Positions 5,145 to 13,353 of a DNA stretch of 13,397 nucleotides are shown here, in pieces; position 1 is the stretch's first letter; each line of letters starts with the position of its first letter. The position numbers and the translations under genes were made by a program. The notes under the pieces were generated by a model. It saw only the letters and a list, made by a program, of their open reading frames with translations, made no database searches and was not told the DNA's origin. The stretch is from an uncultured Acetatifactor sp. (GTDB lineage Bacteria; Bacillota; Clostridia; Lachnospirales; Lachnospiraceae): assembly GCA_910587755.1 (NCBI GenBank), contig CAJUNZ010000081.1, positions 1 to 13,397 of the forward strand, written 5' to 3'.

Positions 5145-6989
5145 ATGGTTGGAAAGGGAAAAGGCATGGCAGCAGGATATAGGAAAAATATTTTGACCCA
5201 GGGCAGGCTGGGAAAAAAGTCTGTGAAGTATGCGGCGGCAGCTGTCCTTGCAGGAGCCTGGGGGGTTCTGCGCCTGGTTGCCCACAAGTGCAGAGAACCG
5301 GAGGATATGGACCGGGATAATCCCTATTTGGACGCGTGGGAGGAGGGATGGAACCAGAAAGGGAGTTATAACACTGGATCCAAAGCCTTCTGCAGGAAGA
5401 CTGGAATATCCGCTGACTCTGGAGGAAGCCGCTGTGCCGGTTCTGGAAAATCCTACCGGCAGGCAGGCGTGTATGAAGCTTTGGTGAAGCCAGCAGCGGA
5501 TCATATGATGGCATTTGGGGCCTTGGTGCTTCTGGCGCCTGTCTATGGGGCGGTGGGTCTTGCAGTGTATCTGGACGATCCGGGACCGATATTTTTTACC
5601 CAGAAACGTATTGGCCGGGGAGGACATTATTTCCTGCTGCACAAGTTCCGTACCATGAAGATGTCGGCGCCTCATGATGTGCCCACCCATTGTCTGGAAG
5701 ATCCGGAGCGTTATATCACAGGAGTGGGAAAAGTTCTGCGTCGGACAAGTCTGGACGAGCTGCCGCAGGTTTGGGATATTTTCCGGGGAAAGATGAGCCT
5801 TATCGGGCCTCGTCCTGCCCTGTGGAACCAGAAGGATCTGGCCCTCCTGCGTAGAGAAAACGGCGCGTGGAACCTGCTGCCGGGTCTTACCGGCCTGGCT
5901 CAGATCAGCGGACGGGACGAACTGGAGATAGGGGAGAAGGCCCGGCTTGACGGAGAATATGGGACTGTGCTGCGCCAAGGAGGTCTGGAAGCTTTTCGGA
6001 TGGATGTCTGTCTGTTTTTTCGGACAATAGTTTCGGTGATTTCCTCTGACGGAGTGGCAGAGGGAGGGGGTTTTGGGAGTTTTCAGGAGGAATCTGCCCA
6101 AGGCATACCGGATACTGACACAGAGCCTGTCCAGCCCAAAAACATTCTGATCCTGGGAGAGGGTTCCTACATTGGAGAGGCTCTCAGAGCATACCTGGAG
6201 GAGGGGAACCGGAAAGCGTATCATGTGACGACCCTGAATACTGTAGGTCTGAAACCGGAAAAAAGGCTTTTTGAGGGGGTTGATGTTGTATTCAACGCTG
6301 CAGGGATTGCACATGTAAGAGAGACAGAGGAGAACCGCAGGCTATATTATCAGATAAATCAGAAGCTGGCGGTGGAAGCGGCCAGGGCGGCAAAGGAAGC
6401 GGGTGTAAAACAGTTTATCCAGCTCAGCAGCATGAGCGTATACGGAATGACAACAGGCGAAATTGACAGGTTTACGGTTCCCTATCCCACAACATTTTAT
6501 GGAGAGTCAAAACTTGCTGCCGACGAGACTTTGGAGAAATTGAGAGACAGAAATTTTGCAGTGGCTCTTCTGCGGCCGCCCATGGTTTATGGGAGAGGGT
6601 GCCGGGGAAACTACCAGGCCCTGAGAAAATTTGCCCTGCACAGTCCGGTGTTTCCGAAGTGCCAGAACAGGCGGAGTATGATTTATATTGGGAATCTCTG
6701 TGAATTTGTGAAGAGAGTTATTGACAGGGAGAGCAACGGAATGTTTTTTCCTCAAAATAGAGAGTATGTATGTACTTCTGAGATGGTAAAGCTGGCCGCA
6801 GAGGAGAATGGAAAAAAACTTGTACTGATTGGCGGATTTTGCTCTGGGATAAAACATCTGCCCTTGAAGGTACTGAGGAAGGTTTTTGGGGATCTCATGT
6901 ACAGGGACGGAGATATAGTGGGAAAGTATGGTTTTGAGGAAAGCATCAGACTCACTGAAAGGGGATGTCATGAAAATGCAGCACAGTGA
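5145..6989 (+). CDS. Fusion of initiating sugar-phosphate transferase (monotopic PGT) and extended SDR sugar-nucleotide enzyme
   Basis: Of 614 residues, the first 108 are an extension with a hydrophobic stretch (about 28-46). Residues about 109-315 form a monotopic phosphoglycosyltransferase: membrane-inserting helix (D119 to P132), DDPGPIFFTQKRIG (144-157), HKFRTMK (166-172), and the catalytic Asp204-Glu205 in RTSLDELPQVWDIFRG followed by MSLIGPRP. It would move a sugar-1-phosphate from a UDP-sugar to undecaprenyl phosphate, the first membrane step. Residues 332-614 form an extended SDR with LGEGSYIG (a GxGSxxG variant of the nucleotide loop), LSSMSVYG (427-434) and YGESK (Tyr452, Lys456). 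Sequence around PPMVYGRGCRGNYQ resembles WbpV/WreQ-like UDP-4-keto-sugar reductases, but an epimerase is possible. The fusion probably makes and loads the same sugar. AGGGAG lies a rather long 13 bases before the start. Residues 76-108 appear to be read out of frame (separate entry). The stop overlaps the next gene by 20 bases. Confidence 0.85.
   Translation: MVGKGKGMAAGYRKNILTQGRLGKKSVKYAAAAVLAGAWGVLRLVAHKCREPEDMDRDNPYLDAWEEGWNQKGSYNTGSKAFCRKTGISADSGGSRCAGSGKSYRQAGVYEALVKPAADHMMAFGALVLLAPVYGAVGLAVYLDDPGPIFFTQKRIGRGGHYFLLHKFRTMKMSAPHDVPTHCLEDPERYITGVGKVLRRTSLDELPQVWDIFRGKMSLIGPRPALWNQKDLALLRRENGAWNLLPGLTGLAQISGRDELEIGEKARLDGEYGTVLRQGGLEAFRMDVCLFFRTIVSVISSDGVAEGGGFGSFQEESAQGIPDTDTEPVQPKNILILGEGSYIGEALRAYLEEGNRKAYHVTTLNTVGLKPEKRLFEGVDVVFNAAGIAHVRETEENRRLYYQINQKLAVEAARAAKEAGVKQFIQLSSMSVYGMTTGEIDRFTVPYPTTFYGESKLAADETLEKLRDRNFAVALLRPPMVYGRGCRGNYQALRKFALHSPVFPKCQNRRSMIYIGNLCEFVKRVIDRESNGMFFPQNREYVCTSEMVKLAAEENGKKLVLIGGFCSGIKHLPLKVLRKVFGDLMYRDGDIVGKYGFEESIRLTERGCHENAAQ
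5370..5469 (+). other. Probable frame-displaced segment between two compensating indels
   Basis: In the open frame this part reads as Gly/Ser/Cys-rich sequence (SADSGGSRCAGSGKSYRQ) unlike its surroundings. In the +1 frame, 5371-5469 reads as ordinary protein, including LEYPLTLEEAAVPVLENPTG and then RQA. It runs directly into VYEALVKP of the open frame if one G is added near 5469. An extra A near 5367-5373 would explain entry (SY then TLDPKP). The shifts cancel, so the gene stays open. Confidence 0.55.
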
Positions 6990-8226
6990 CATGAAAAAAC
7001 GGCGGGGGGAAAGACAGGCCCTCTGTATTGCCTCCGTAGCATCCAATCTTGACAATTTCAACCGGAACAATGTGGAAATCCTTTTGAGCCAGGGCTATGA
7101 AGTTACTTTGGCAGCCAATTTTCATACGGAGGAGGATACCAACTCCCAGGAAAAAATAGACTCTTTTGCCAGGGAGATGCGGGAAAAAGGGGTACATATT
7201 GTACAGATTGACTTCAGCAGGAAGATTGGCAGCGCAGCCAGACAGTTAAGGTCCGTGGGACAGGTGAGGAAGCTGCTGAAGCGGCAGTTTTGTCTGATTC
7301 ACTGCCATGCACCCATCTGTGCGGCTATTGTCAGGTGGGAGGCCAGAAAGTACCGGAGAAGACGAGGAACAAAAGTGCTCTATACTGCCCATGGTTTTCA
7401 TTTTTTTACAGGAGCGCCGGCTTTGAACTGGGCGTTATATTATCCCGTTGAAAAATGGATGAGCAGATACACCGATGTGCTTTTGACCGTCAACAGGGAG
7501 GACTATACCCGGGCAAAGGAGAGGTTTCATGCATCCCGGACTGTGTGTCTGCCCGGCGTAGGGGTGGACGCAGAAAAATTTTTCCGGAGACTGGAGGACA
7601 GGGCGGAGAGACGGCGGGCTCTGGGACTTGCCGACACGGACAGAATGTTGCTCTCAGTGGGAGAGCTGAATGAGAATAAAAATCAGGAGCTGGGCATTCT
7701 TGCCCTGGCCCGGGCGGTGGCCGGAGGCAGCAGGGGAACGGAAAACATGCATTATTTCATCTGTGGTCAGGGTAGACTGCGCACCCGCTTGGAGGCATTG
7801 GCAGAGGAAAAAGGCCTGAAGGACAAGGTGCACTTTCTGGGATACCGCAGTGATATCGAGCATATTTTGGCCTGCGCTGATATCTTTTTGTCTCTGTCAA
7901 AGAGGGAGGGCCTGCCGGTATCTCTGATGGAGGCTATGTGCAGCGGTCTGCCCGGCATTGTGACAAGGGTTCGGGGGAATACGGATCTGATCAGGGACGG
8001 CATGGAAGGTCGGGTAGTGGGATATGGAGTGGGAGAGCTGGCACATGTATTAGAGTGGGCGGCGGTCAATGAGAAGCGACTGGGGCAGATGGGTGAGAAT
8101 GCCAGGAAGCGGATAAAAAGATTTGACAAAAAAATTGTGGATGAGATGATGTGGAAAGTTTATGCGGGCTTTGAGATGTCAGAAGAATCTGTGTTATCGC
8201 CGAAGACAGGAGCAGAAAATGGCTGA
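6970..8226 (+). CDS. GT4-family (GT-B) glycosyltransferase
   Basis: A 418-residue GT-B glycosyltransferase. The N-terminal acceptor half has the HCHAP and YTAHGFHFFTGAP signatures of lipid-linked-oligosaccharide extending enzymes. The C-terminal half has SVGELNENKNQE and the nucleotide-sugar EX7E motif in REGLPVSLMEAM (Glu313 and Glu321). It is expected to add a sugar from a nucleotide donor to the undecaprenyl-diphosphate-linked primer at the cytoplasmic membrane face; donor and linkage cannot be read from sequence. An upstream in-frame ATG at 6928 would extend it further into the fusion gene. The ATG at 6970 has AGGGG five bases before it and was preferred. It overlaps the previous stop by 20 bases and the next start by 8, implying translational coupling. 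Confidence 0.9.
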   Translation: MKMQHSDMKKRRGERQALCIASVASNLDNFNRNNVEILLSQGYEVTLAANFHTEEDTNSQEKIDSFAREMREKGVHIVQIDFSRKIGSAARQLRSVGQVRKLLKRQFCLIHCHAPICAAIVRWEARKYRRRRGTKVLYTAHGFHFFTGAPALNWALYYPVEKWMSRYTDVLLTVNREDYTRAKERFHASRTVCLPGVGVDAEKFFRRLEDRAERRRALGLADTDRMLLSVGELNENKNQELGILALARAVAGGSRGTENMHYFICGQGRLRTRLEALAEEKGLKDKVHFLGYRSDIEHILACADIFLSLSKREGLPVSLMEAMCSGLPGIVTRVRGNTDLIRDGMEGRVVGYGVGELAHVLEWAAVNEKRLGQMGENARKRIKRFDKKIVDEMMWKVYAGFEMSEESVLSPKTGAENG

Positions 8227-9028
8227 CATAGATATTATTATGGGCGTTTTTAACGAAGAACAAAACATAAAAAGAGCTGTGGATTCCATACTGAGGCAGA
8301 GCTTTGAAGACTGGAGGCTTCTGGTGTGTGATGACGGGTCCACTGACAGGACAGCTCAGATTCTGGATACATATGCGGAGGCGTACCCACATAAAATCTT
8401 TGTCTACAGAAATCACAGCAACAGGGGACTGACTTATTCTCTTAACAGATTGATAGGAATTTCAAAGGCTCCTTATCTTGCCAGAATGGACGGAGATGAT
8501 CTGTGCCATGAGAAGCGTCTGGAACGGGAAAAAGCCTTTCTGGATCGTCATCCGGAATATGCTTTGGTTGGCTCTTCCATAAGTAAATTTGATGGGGACG
8601 GAGTATTTGCCAGGAAGGCATTTCCGGAATATCCCGGGAGAAAAGACTTGCTGTGGAACAATCCCTTTGCTCATCCCACAGTCATGATCAGGAGGAGCGT
8701 ACTTCTGGAACTGGGCGGATACAGGGATGTGGAAAGCACAGTGAGATGTGAAGACTATGATCTGTGGATGCGGCTGTATGAGCGAGGTTACAAGGGGTAC
8801 AACATACAGGAACCATTGCTGTACTACTATGAGGGAAGGTCTTCTTACGCAAAGCGTAAGTTTAAATATAGATGGAACGAAATCAGAACCAGGTTTGAGG
8901 GATTTAAAAGGAATGGACTTCTGCCCCAGGGGATTCTGTTCGTCTTAAAACCTCTGGCAGTAGGCCTGGTACCCGCAGAGTTCATGGTGAAAGCCAGAAA
9001 TGGTTTTGGAAAGAAGAAAAATGGTTAA
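8219..9028 (+). CDS. GT2-family (GT-A) glycosyltransferase
   Basis: A 269-residue inverting GT-A enzyme. IDIIMGVFNEEQNI starts the Rossmann-like fold, VCDDGSTD (Asp38-Asp39) binds the nucleotide, and ARMDGDD (Asp91-x-Asp93) is the metal-binding DXD. NNPFAHPTVMIRRS and CEDYDLWMRL are the familiar acceptor-side and catalytic-base segments of polysaccharide GT2 enzymes. It has no transmembrane segments, so it is a cytosolic or peripheral extension enzyme rather than a synthase. The chosen start at 8219 follows AGGAG by six bases, and its ATG overlaps the GT4 stop as ATGGCTGA. An ATG at 8162 would lie well inside the GT4 gene without support. Sugar specificity is unknown. Confidence 0.9.
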   Translation: MADIDIIMGVFNEEQNIKRAVDSILRQSFEDWRLLVCDDGSTDRTAQILDTYAEAYPHKIFVYRNHSNRGLTYSLNRLIGISKAPYLARMDGDDLCHEKRLEREKAFLDRHPEYALVGSSISKFDGDGVFARKAFPEYPGRKDLLWNNPFAHPTVMIRRSVLLELGGYRDVESTVRCEDYDLWMRLYERGYKGYNIQEPLLYYYEGRSSYAKRKFKYRWNEIRTRFEGFKRNGLLPQGILFVLKPLAVGLVPAEFMVKARNGFGKKKNG

Positions 9029-10337
9029 AAACAGCAGCTGCAGACTTGCGGCATTAAATTTAGCTATGATTTTTTGGGGAATGGCTGTTCTGCTGTTCCC
9101 AGGGAGCGAGGCTTTTCGCGCCTGTTATGTGATTATGATAACGGCGGTGCTGGTGCTGTCAATTTTCTGGAAACGGAAAGATTATATCAGGCCGTATTCC
9201 TATCTGGTACTGTCCTTTTTGGTCTTTGTGTGGATGCGGTATCTCCTGAATCTGTTCTTTAACACGGATGTGATATCGGTGGGAAATGGGATCAATGCTG
9301 TGAATCTCAGTCATACTGCTGTATATCTGGGCACAGCAGCCAATGTCATCTGCATGGTGTCAATTTTGATGGAAGGGAGCAGATTCTGGGAGAGAGTACC
9401 CCTCTTTGAAAGCAGAAAAAGGATGGTGATTCCAGGATATGCGGAAGGGATTCTGGTGGTTTGCGCTCTGGGATTTTTTGCGCTTTTTCTTCTGGATTCA
9501 GTGAGAAAGATCAGTGTGATTAATGCCCATGATTATCTGGCGGTTTCCGAAAATATTATGGTGCAGGGATACCGGTATTTTTCTTTTGGGAAGTATTTTA
9601 TCCTGCTGTGGATTTTGTTTGGATCTTACAGGGATCGTTTTTTCTGGGGCAGCACCATCCTGATGCTGGCAGGGGTAGGATATCTGATGCGGGGGGCCAG
9701 AGGCTATGCCATCATGTATATTTTTATGTGGCTGTTGTTTTTCTCTTTCCGCCACAGAATAAAATGGTCCTGGATGATCATTCTGGGGATGGGACTGGTC
9801 TATCTGGCCAATTTTATCTTGTCTTACAGGCTGGGATGGAGTGTGGCGTCTGGGTTTAGGGATGTGATGGTTTCCACCCTGAATTCCCAGGGAGCTTCCG
9901 TGGAACCAGTCTTTGGAAGTGTGGTTTTCCGGGAAGAGATACGTCGGGAATTTGGCCTTCTGGAGATTTTTACCCGGAATGATTTTGGCATGGTGGTTGA
10001 CAGGGTGAGAGGAACAGGATTTGAGTCAGGAGGGTTCGGATCCAGCTTTTTTGCGGAAGCATATTTTATGGGATTCCCTCTGGGAATGGTTTTTACAGTG
10101 CTGGCGGGAGTGTGTACAGGCATCCTGGAATGTGCCTGCAGGGCAGTGAAAAAAGGGGGAAGTGCGGAGTATGCCCAGATGCTTTTGTTTATGACCCTTC
10201 CAAACCTGATTTACCTGGGCAGGTCAAGCCTGAAAGATTTTATCTTTAAGACTATTATCACTGTCATTATACTGTGGACGCTGCAGTCTGTTGCAGGACA
10301 CAGCTGCAGGGGCAGCAGGCAGGAAGGCGTGTTATGA
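9021..10337 (+). CDS. wzy: Wzy-type polysaccharide repeat-unit polymerase
   Basis: A 438-residue integral membrane protein with about ten or more hydrophobic helices and few charged loops. Examples are LAALNLAMIFWGMAVLLFP near the N-terminus and FKTIITVIILWTL near the C-terminus. A longer loop with RGARG and the later GGFGSSFFAEAYFMGFP segment resembles the O-antigen polymerase Wzy family, which joins lipid-linked repeat units on the outer face of the membrane. These proteins diverge quickly, so the assignment rests on topology, the short G..S...EAY..G motif and the neighbours. GGAAAG about eleven bases upstream supports the start at 9021, whose ATG overlaps the GT2 stop as ATGGTTAA. An ATG at 9000 lacks such a site. 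Confidence 0.78.
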   Translation: MVKNSSCRLAALNLAMIFWGMAVLLFPGSEAFRACYVIMITAVLVLSIFWKRKDYIRPYSYLVLSFLVFVWMRYLLNLFFNTDVISVGNGINAVNLSHTAVYLGTAANVICMVSILMEGSRFWERVPLFESRKRMVIPGYAEGILVVCALGFFALFLLDSVRKISVINAHDYLAVSENIMVQGYRYFSFGKYFILLWILFGSYRDRFFWGSTILMLAGVGYLMRGARGYAIMYIFMWLLFFSFRHRIKWSWMIILGMGLVYLANFILSYRLGWSVASGFRDVMVSTLNSQGASVEPVFGSVVFREEIRREFGLLEIFTRNDFGMVVDRVRGTGFESGGFGSSFFAEAYFMGFPLGMVFTVLAGVCTGILECACRAVKKGGSAEYAQMLLFMTLPNLIYLGRSSLKDFIFKTIITVIILWTLQSVAGHSCRGSRQEGVL

Positions 10338-11212
10338 AAATTATACGGTTTATGGGAGGCTTAGGAAATCAGCTGTTTCAATATGCCTATTACAGGAAAA
10401 TGCAGCAGGCGGACCAGGAGACTTTTGCGGATCTGACGGCTTATGAGAGGCAGAGTTTTCACTATGGATTGGAGCTTGAAAGCGTGTTTGGAGTGGAGCT
10501 GTCCACGGCGCGGCTGCAGGACATCAGGAGACTTGGCTATACCTTCTCTCCAGGGGACAGGCTGCGCAGGAAGTTTCTGCCTCGGAAGAAAACATTTTAC
10601 AGCGAGAAAGTGATTGGATTTGACCAGGAACTGGAGAATTTGACACAAAAGGATGCGTATCTGGAAGGGTATTGGCACAGTCACAGGTATTTTTATCCGG
10701 TTCAGGAGCAGCTTCAGAAGGAGCTTCGGTGCCGCCGGGAGCTTTCGGCGCGCTCTGCCGGGGCAGTCCGGCAGATCAGGGACAGCAATGCCGCAGCGGT
10801 GCATATCCGGCGGAAGGATTTCCTGGATCCAAAAAATTCTTTTCTGGTCAATCTGAGCGAAACAGAGTATTACACGCAGGCTCTGAAAAAGCTGCAGGAA
10901 GCCATGGGAGAAGTGGTTTTGTATGTGTTTTCTGATGACATGGAGTGGGCGAGAGAACATATCTTCCTGAAAAACAATGTTTATGTGGACTGGAACAGGG
11001 GGGAGGAGAGCTGGCAGGATATGATCCTGATGTCCTACTGTAGAAGCGCGGTCATTGCCAACAGTACCTTCAGCTGGTGGGGAGCCTGGCTGAATCCCCT
11101 GGGGCTGAAAAAATATGTGGTATGTCCCGGGAAATGGTACAGTGTGGCGGCAGTAGGGGGAAGGAAGGTCCGGACAGAGGATCTTGTTCTTCCAGGTTGG
11201 GAGACAGTATAG
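10334..11212 (+). CDS. GT11-family glycosyltransferase, alpha-1,2-fucosyltransferase type
   Basis: A 292-residue enzyme with the GT11 signatures. The N-terminal FMGGLGNQLFQYAYYRK (residues 6-22) is the hallmark of this family. HIRRKD (157-162) contains the conserved HxRRxD donor-binding motif. YVFSDDMEWA and NSTFSWWGAWLNP (243-255) complete the set. Characterised members transfer L-fucose from GDP-fucose in alpha-1,2 linkage to galactose; use of another 6-deoxysugar cannot be excluded. No GDP-fucose synthesis genes lie in the window. AGGAAGG upstream and the ATGA overlap with the polymerase stop fix the start at 10334. Confidence 0.9.
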   Translation: MKIIRFMGGLGNQLFQYAYYRKMQQADQETFADLTAYERQSFHYGLELESVFGVELSTARLQDIRRLGYTFSPGDRLRRKFLPRKKTFYSEKVIGFDQELENLTQKDAYLEGYWHSHRYFYPVQEQLQKELRCRRELSARSAGAVRQIRDSNAAAVHIRRKDFLDPKNSFLVNLSETEYYTQALKKLQEAMGEVVLYVFSDDMEWAREHIFLKNNVYVDWNRGEESWQDMILMSYCRSAVIANSTFSWWGAWLNPLGLKKYVVCPGKWYSVAAVGGRKVRTEDLVLPGWETV

Positions 11213-12604
11213 ATGCAGGGCAGATATACCACACTTATTAAGAATATGCTGATTTTTGGGCTTGGGCTGCTGGGGTCAAAATTTGTACAGTTCATGCTCC
11301 TGCCGTACTTTACCAATGTGCTTTCCACAGCAGAGTATGGAATCATTGACCTGACAGTGACCTTTGTGGGGCTGGCAGTCCCGGTGGTTTCCCTGGAGCT
11401 GTCTGACGCCATGCTCAGGTTCGGACTCAGCGAGGATACGGACAAGAAATCTCTGTTCAAAAACGGGGTTATGGTGTTGCTTGGGGCTTCTCTATTTGTC
11501 CTTTTGCTGTCTCCCCTTCTGGTATTTTACAAAAGTATTTCACCCTGGAAATGGTACATAGTAATACTGGTGGTGCTGCAGTGTTTTAAGACTAATTTTG
11601 CCCTCTTTGTCAAGGCAGAGAACAAGGTGGTGGTGTACTCTGTGGACAGCATTCTGACGGCACTTGTCACAGCCGGAGCAGATGTAGTGTTACTGTCGGT
11701 TTACAGGAGAGGAATCTCCGGGTATTTTACCGCTGAGATCCTGGGGAATCTTGTCTCCGTCTGTTTTCTGTTCCTGGCAGGAGGTCTGGGACGATATTGG
11801 GAATGGGCCAGGCCTGTGGACTGGAAACTTCTGACTCAGATGCTGAAATATTCCGTTCCTTTGATGTTTAACGCGGTCTCATGGTGGATTACCAGTTTTT
11901 CTGACAGGGTGGTACTGGATCTGTTTTTTTCTTCCACAGATGTGGGGATTTACTCGGTTGCCGCAAAGGTGCCTGCGATTATCACAACACTGCTGTCTGT
12001 GTTTACTCAGGCATGGATTATCTCTGCGGTAAAGGAATATGAGAAGGAAAGAAATGTGCTTTTCTTTGAAAAGATATATCATACGTACTCTGCTCTGTTA
12101 TTTTCCATGGTTTCTGTGGTGATGCTGTTGATCCGGCCAATGATGAAAGTATATGTGGGGGAAGCTTTCTACGGAGCCTGGTATTATGTGCCTCTGCTAT
12201 TGATTGGGACGGCGTTTCTTGGAATCAGCAATTACTATGGGGCGGTCTATGCTGCGGCAAAGGCCAATCTGCTGGAGATTAAATCTACAATTTTGTGCGC
12301 TGGGAGCAATCTGCTGCTGAATCTGCTGCTGATTCCCCGTCTGGATATCCTGGGAGCGGTTCTCGCCACCATGATGTCCTATGTGATAGTTGTCATTGTG
12401 CGGATTGTTGACACAAAGAAAATTATGAAACTGGGAATGGGGAAATGGGATCTGGGGGTGGGATTCTGCCTCCTGTCCCTGGAGGCGGTTCTTGTTATGC
12501 ATGACTGCCAGATCTCTGCCGCCTTGACCATGGCGATGGTCTGTGGGATGAATTTCAGAAAAGTAGTGAGGGTAAAAAGTTTAGAAAACAGTGAAACAGG
12601 ATAA
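11213..12604 (+). CDS. wzx: Wzx-type lipid-linked repeat-unit flippase (MOP superfamily)
   Basis: A 463-residue membrane protein with about 12-14 hydrophobic helices. The N-terminus KNMLIFGLGLLGSKFVQFMLLPYFTNVLSTAEYG is typical of polysaccharide flippases: FGxGxxxSK, LLP(Y/L)xTxxLS and EYG, here split for brevity into its conserved pieces. A second conserved segment, YSVPLMFNAVSWWI then SDRVVL, starts the C-terminal half. The protein should move the undecaprenyl-diphosphate-linked repeat unit from the inner to the outer membrane face. Its ATG follows the GT11 stop directly with GGGAG nine bases upstream. With the Wzy-like protein and the initiating transferase it completes the core of a Wzx/Wzy pathway. 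Confidence 0.9.
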   Translation: MQGRYTTLIKNMLIFGLGLLGSKFVQFMLLPYFTNVLSTAEYGIIDLTVTFVGLAVPVVSLELSDAMLRFGLSEDTDKKSLFKNGVMVLLGASLFVLLLSPLLVFYKSISPWKWYIVILVVLQCFKTNFALFVKAENKVVVYSVDSILTALVTAGADVVLLSVYRRGISGYFTAEILGNLVSVCFLFLAGGLGRYWEWARPVDWKLLTQMLKYSVPLMFNAVSWWITSFSDRVVLDLFFSSTDVGIYSVAAKVPAIITTLLSVFTQAWIISAVKEYEKERNVLFFEKIYHTYSALLFSMVSVVMLLIRPMMKVYVGEAFYGAWYYVPLLLIGTAFLGISNYYGAVYAAAKANLLEIKSTILCAGSNLLLNLLLIPRLDILGAVLATMMSYVIVVIVRIVDTKKIMKLGMGKWDLGVGFCLLSLEAVLVMHDCQISAALTMAMVCGMNFRKVVRVKSLENSETG

Positions 12605-12634
12605 TAATGGATGTGTCGTGGTGGAATAAAACAT

Positions 12635-13353
12635 ATGGAAATATTGATTTGCAGACAAGGACTTTTTGGCGGGACGGATAAACTGCTGGACAGATTATAT
12701 GGCTGGCTTAAAGGGGAGAATTACAGCGTTGACATATGCTGTCTGAGTGAAACAGAAATGGACAGATTGAGGAGATGTTATGAGCTTGTCATAATCCCCT
12801 CCTCTCAATTAGGGAATCTATATGAACTTAGTAACAGAGGAATACGGATAAAAAGAGTTCTTATGTGGATCATGGGAATGGGTGCATTTTCTGATGCCTA
12901 TTACAATTATCCTGCCTCGTCCTTTTTTGATAAAATGCTGCAGGTTTTATACAAAAAGGAAGCGGAAGCAGCACTGAAATGGCTGCTCAGAAAGAGAGCT
13001 GTGGTATTTACTGACAGTGTGGGAATTTACAATACATTTCAGGTATTTCATATGAAATGCAGCGATACCTGCCAGGAGAATATCGTTCCAATCGCAATCA
13101 ATGTTCCCAGTGAAAAATTATATCCGTCTCACGATAACCGAAAAAGCCTTATAAATATTTCCTGGATTGGGAGAGTGTCCACTGACTTTAAGGAGATCCC
13201 TCTCAGGCATCTGCTGCAGGACTTGGACGATTGGGCTAGGACACAGAACGCAGAAGTGGAATTTACCATTGTGGGAGATGGAGATGCACTGGAGCGGATC
13301 AAAAAAGAGGCAGAAAACGTCAGTTATAGAGTAAATTTTATACAAAATATTCC
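12635..13353 (+). CDS. GT-B glycosyltransferase, 3' end lost at contig end
   Basis: Residues 1-240 are visible. The protein begins MEILICRQGLFGGTDKLLDR, a nucleotide-sugar-transferase-like first Rossmann strand with the GGTD loop. After a linker, INISWIGRVSTDFKEIPL then EFTIVGDGDALERIKKEA begins the donor-binding domain of GT4-like enzymes, but the frame stops before any EX7E motif. The apparent last residues after Ile-Pro and the TAG at 13373-13375 come from adapter sequence, not from the gene. An in-frame ATG at 12611 would add eight residues. The ATG at 12635 was chosen because it begins the first strand, but the ribosome site (GGTGG, about ten bases away) is not decisive. This gene looks more A+T-rich than the operon head. 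Confidence 0.75.

Noticed and set aside
5124..6314. 396-codon minus-strand frame opposite the PGT fusion
   Set aside because: The plus strand encodes a phosphoglycosyltransferase with all its motifs. The antisense product has no recognisable features.
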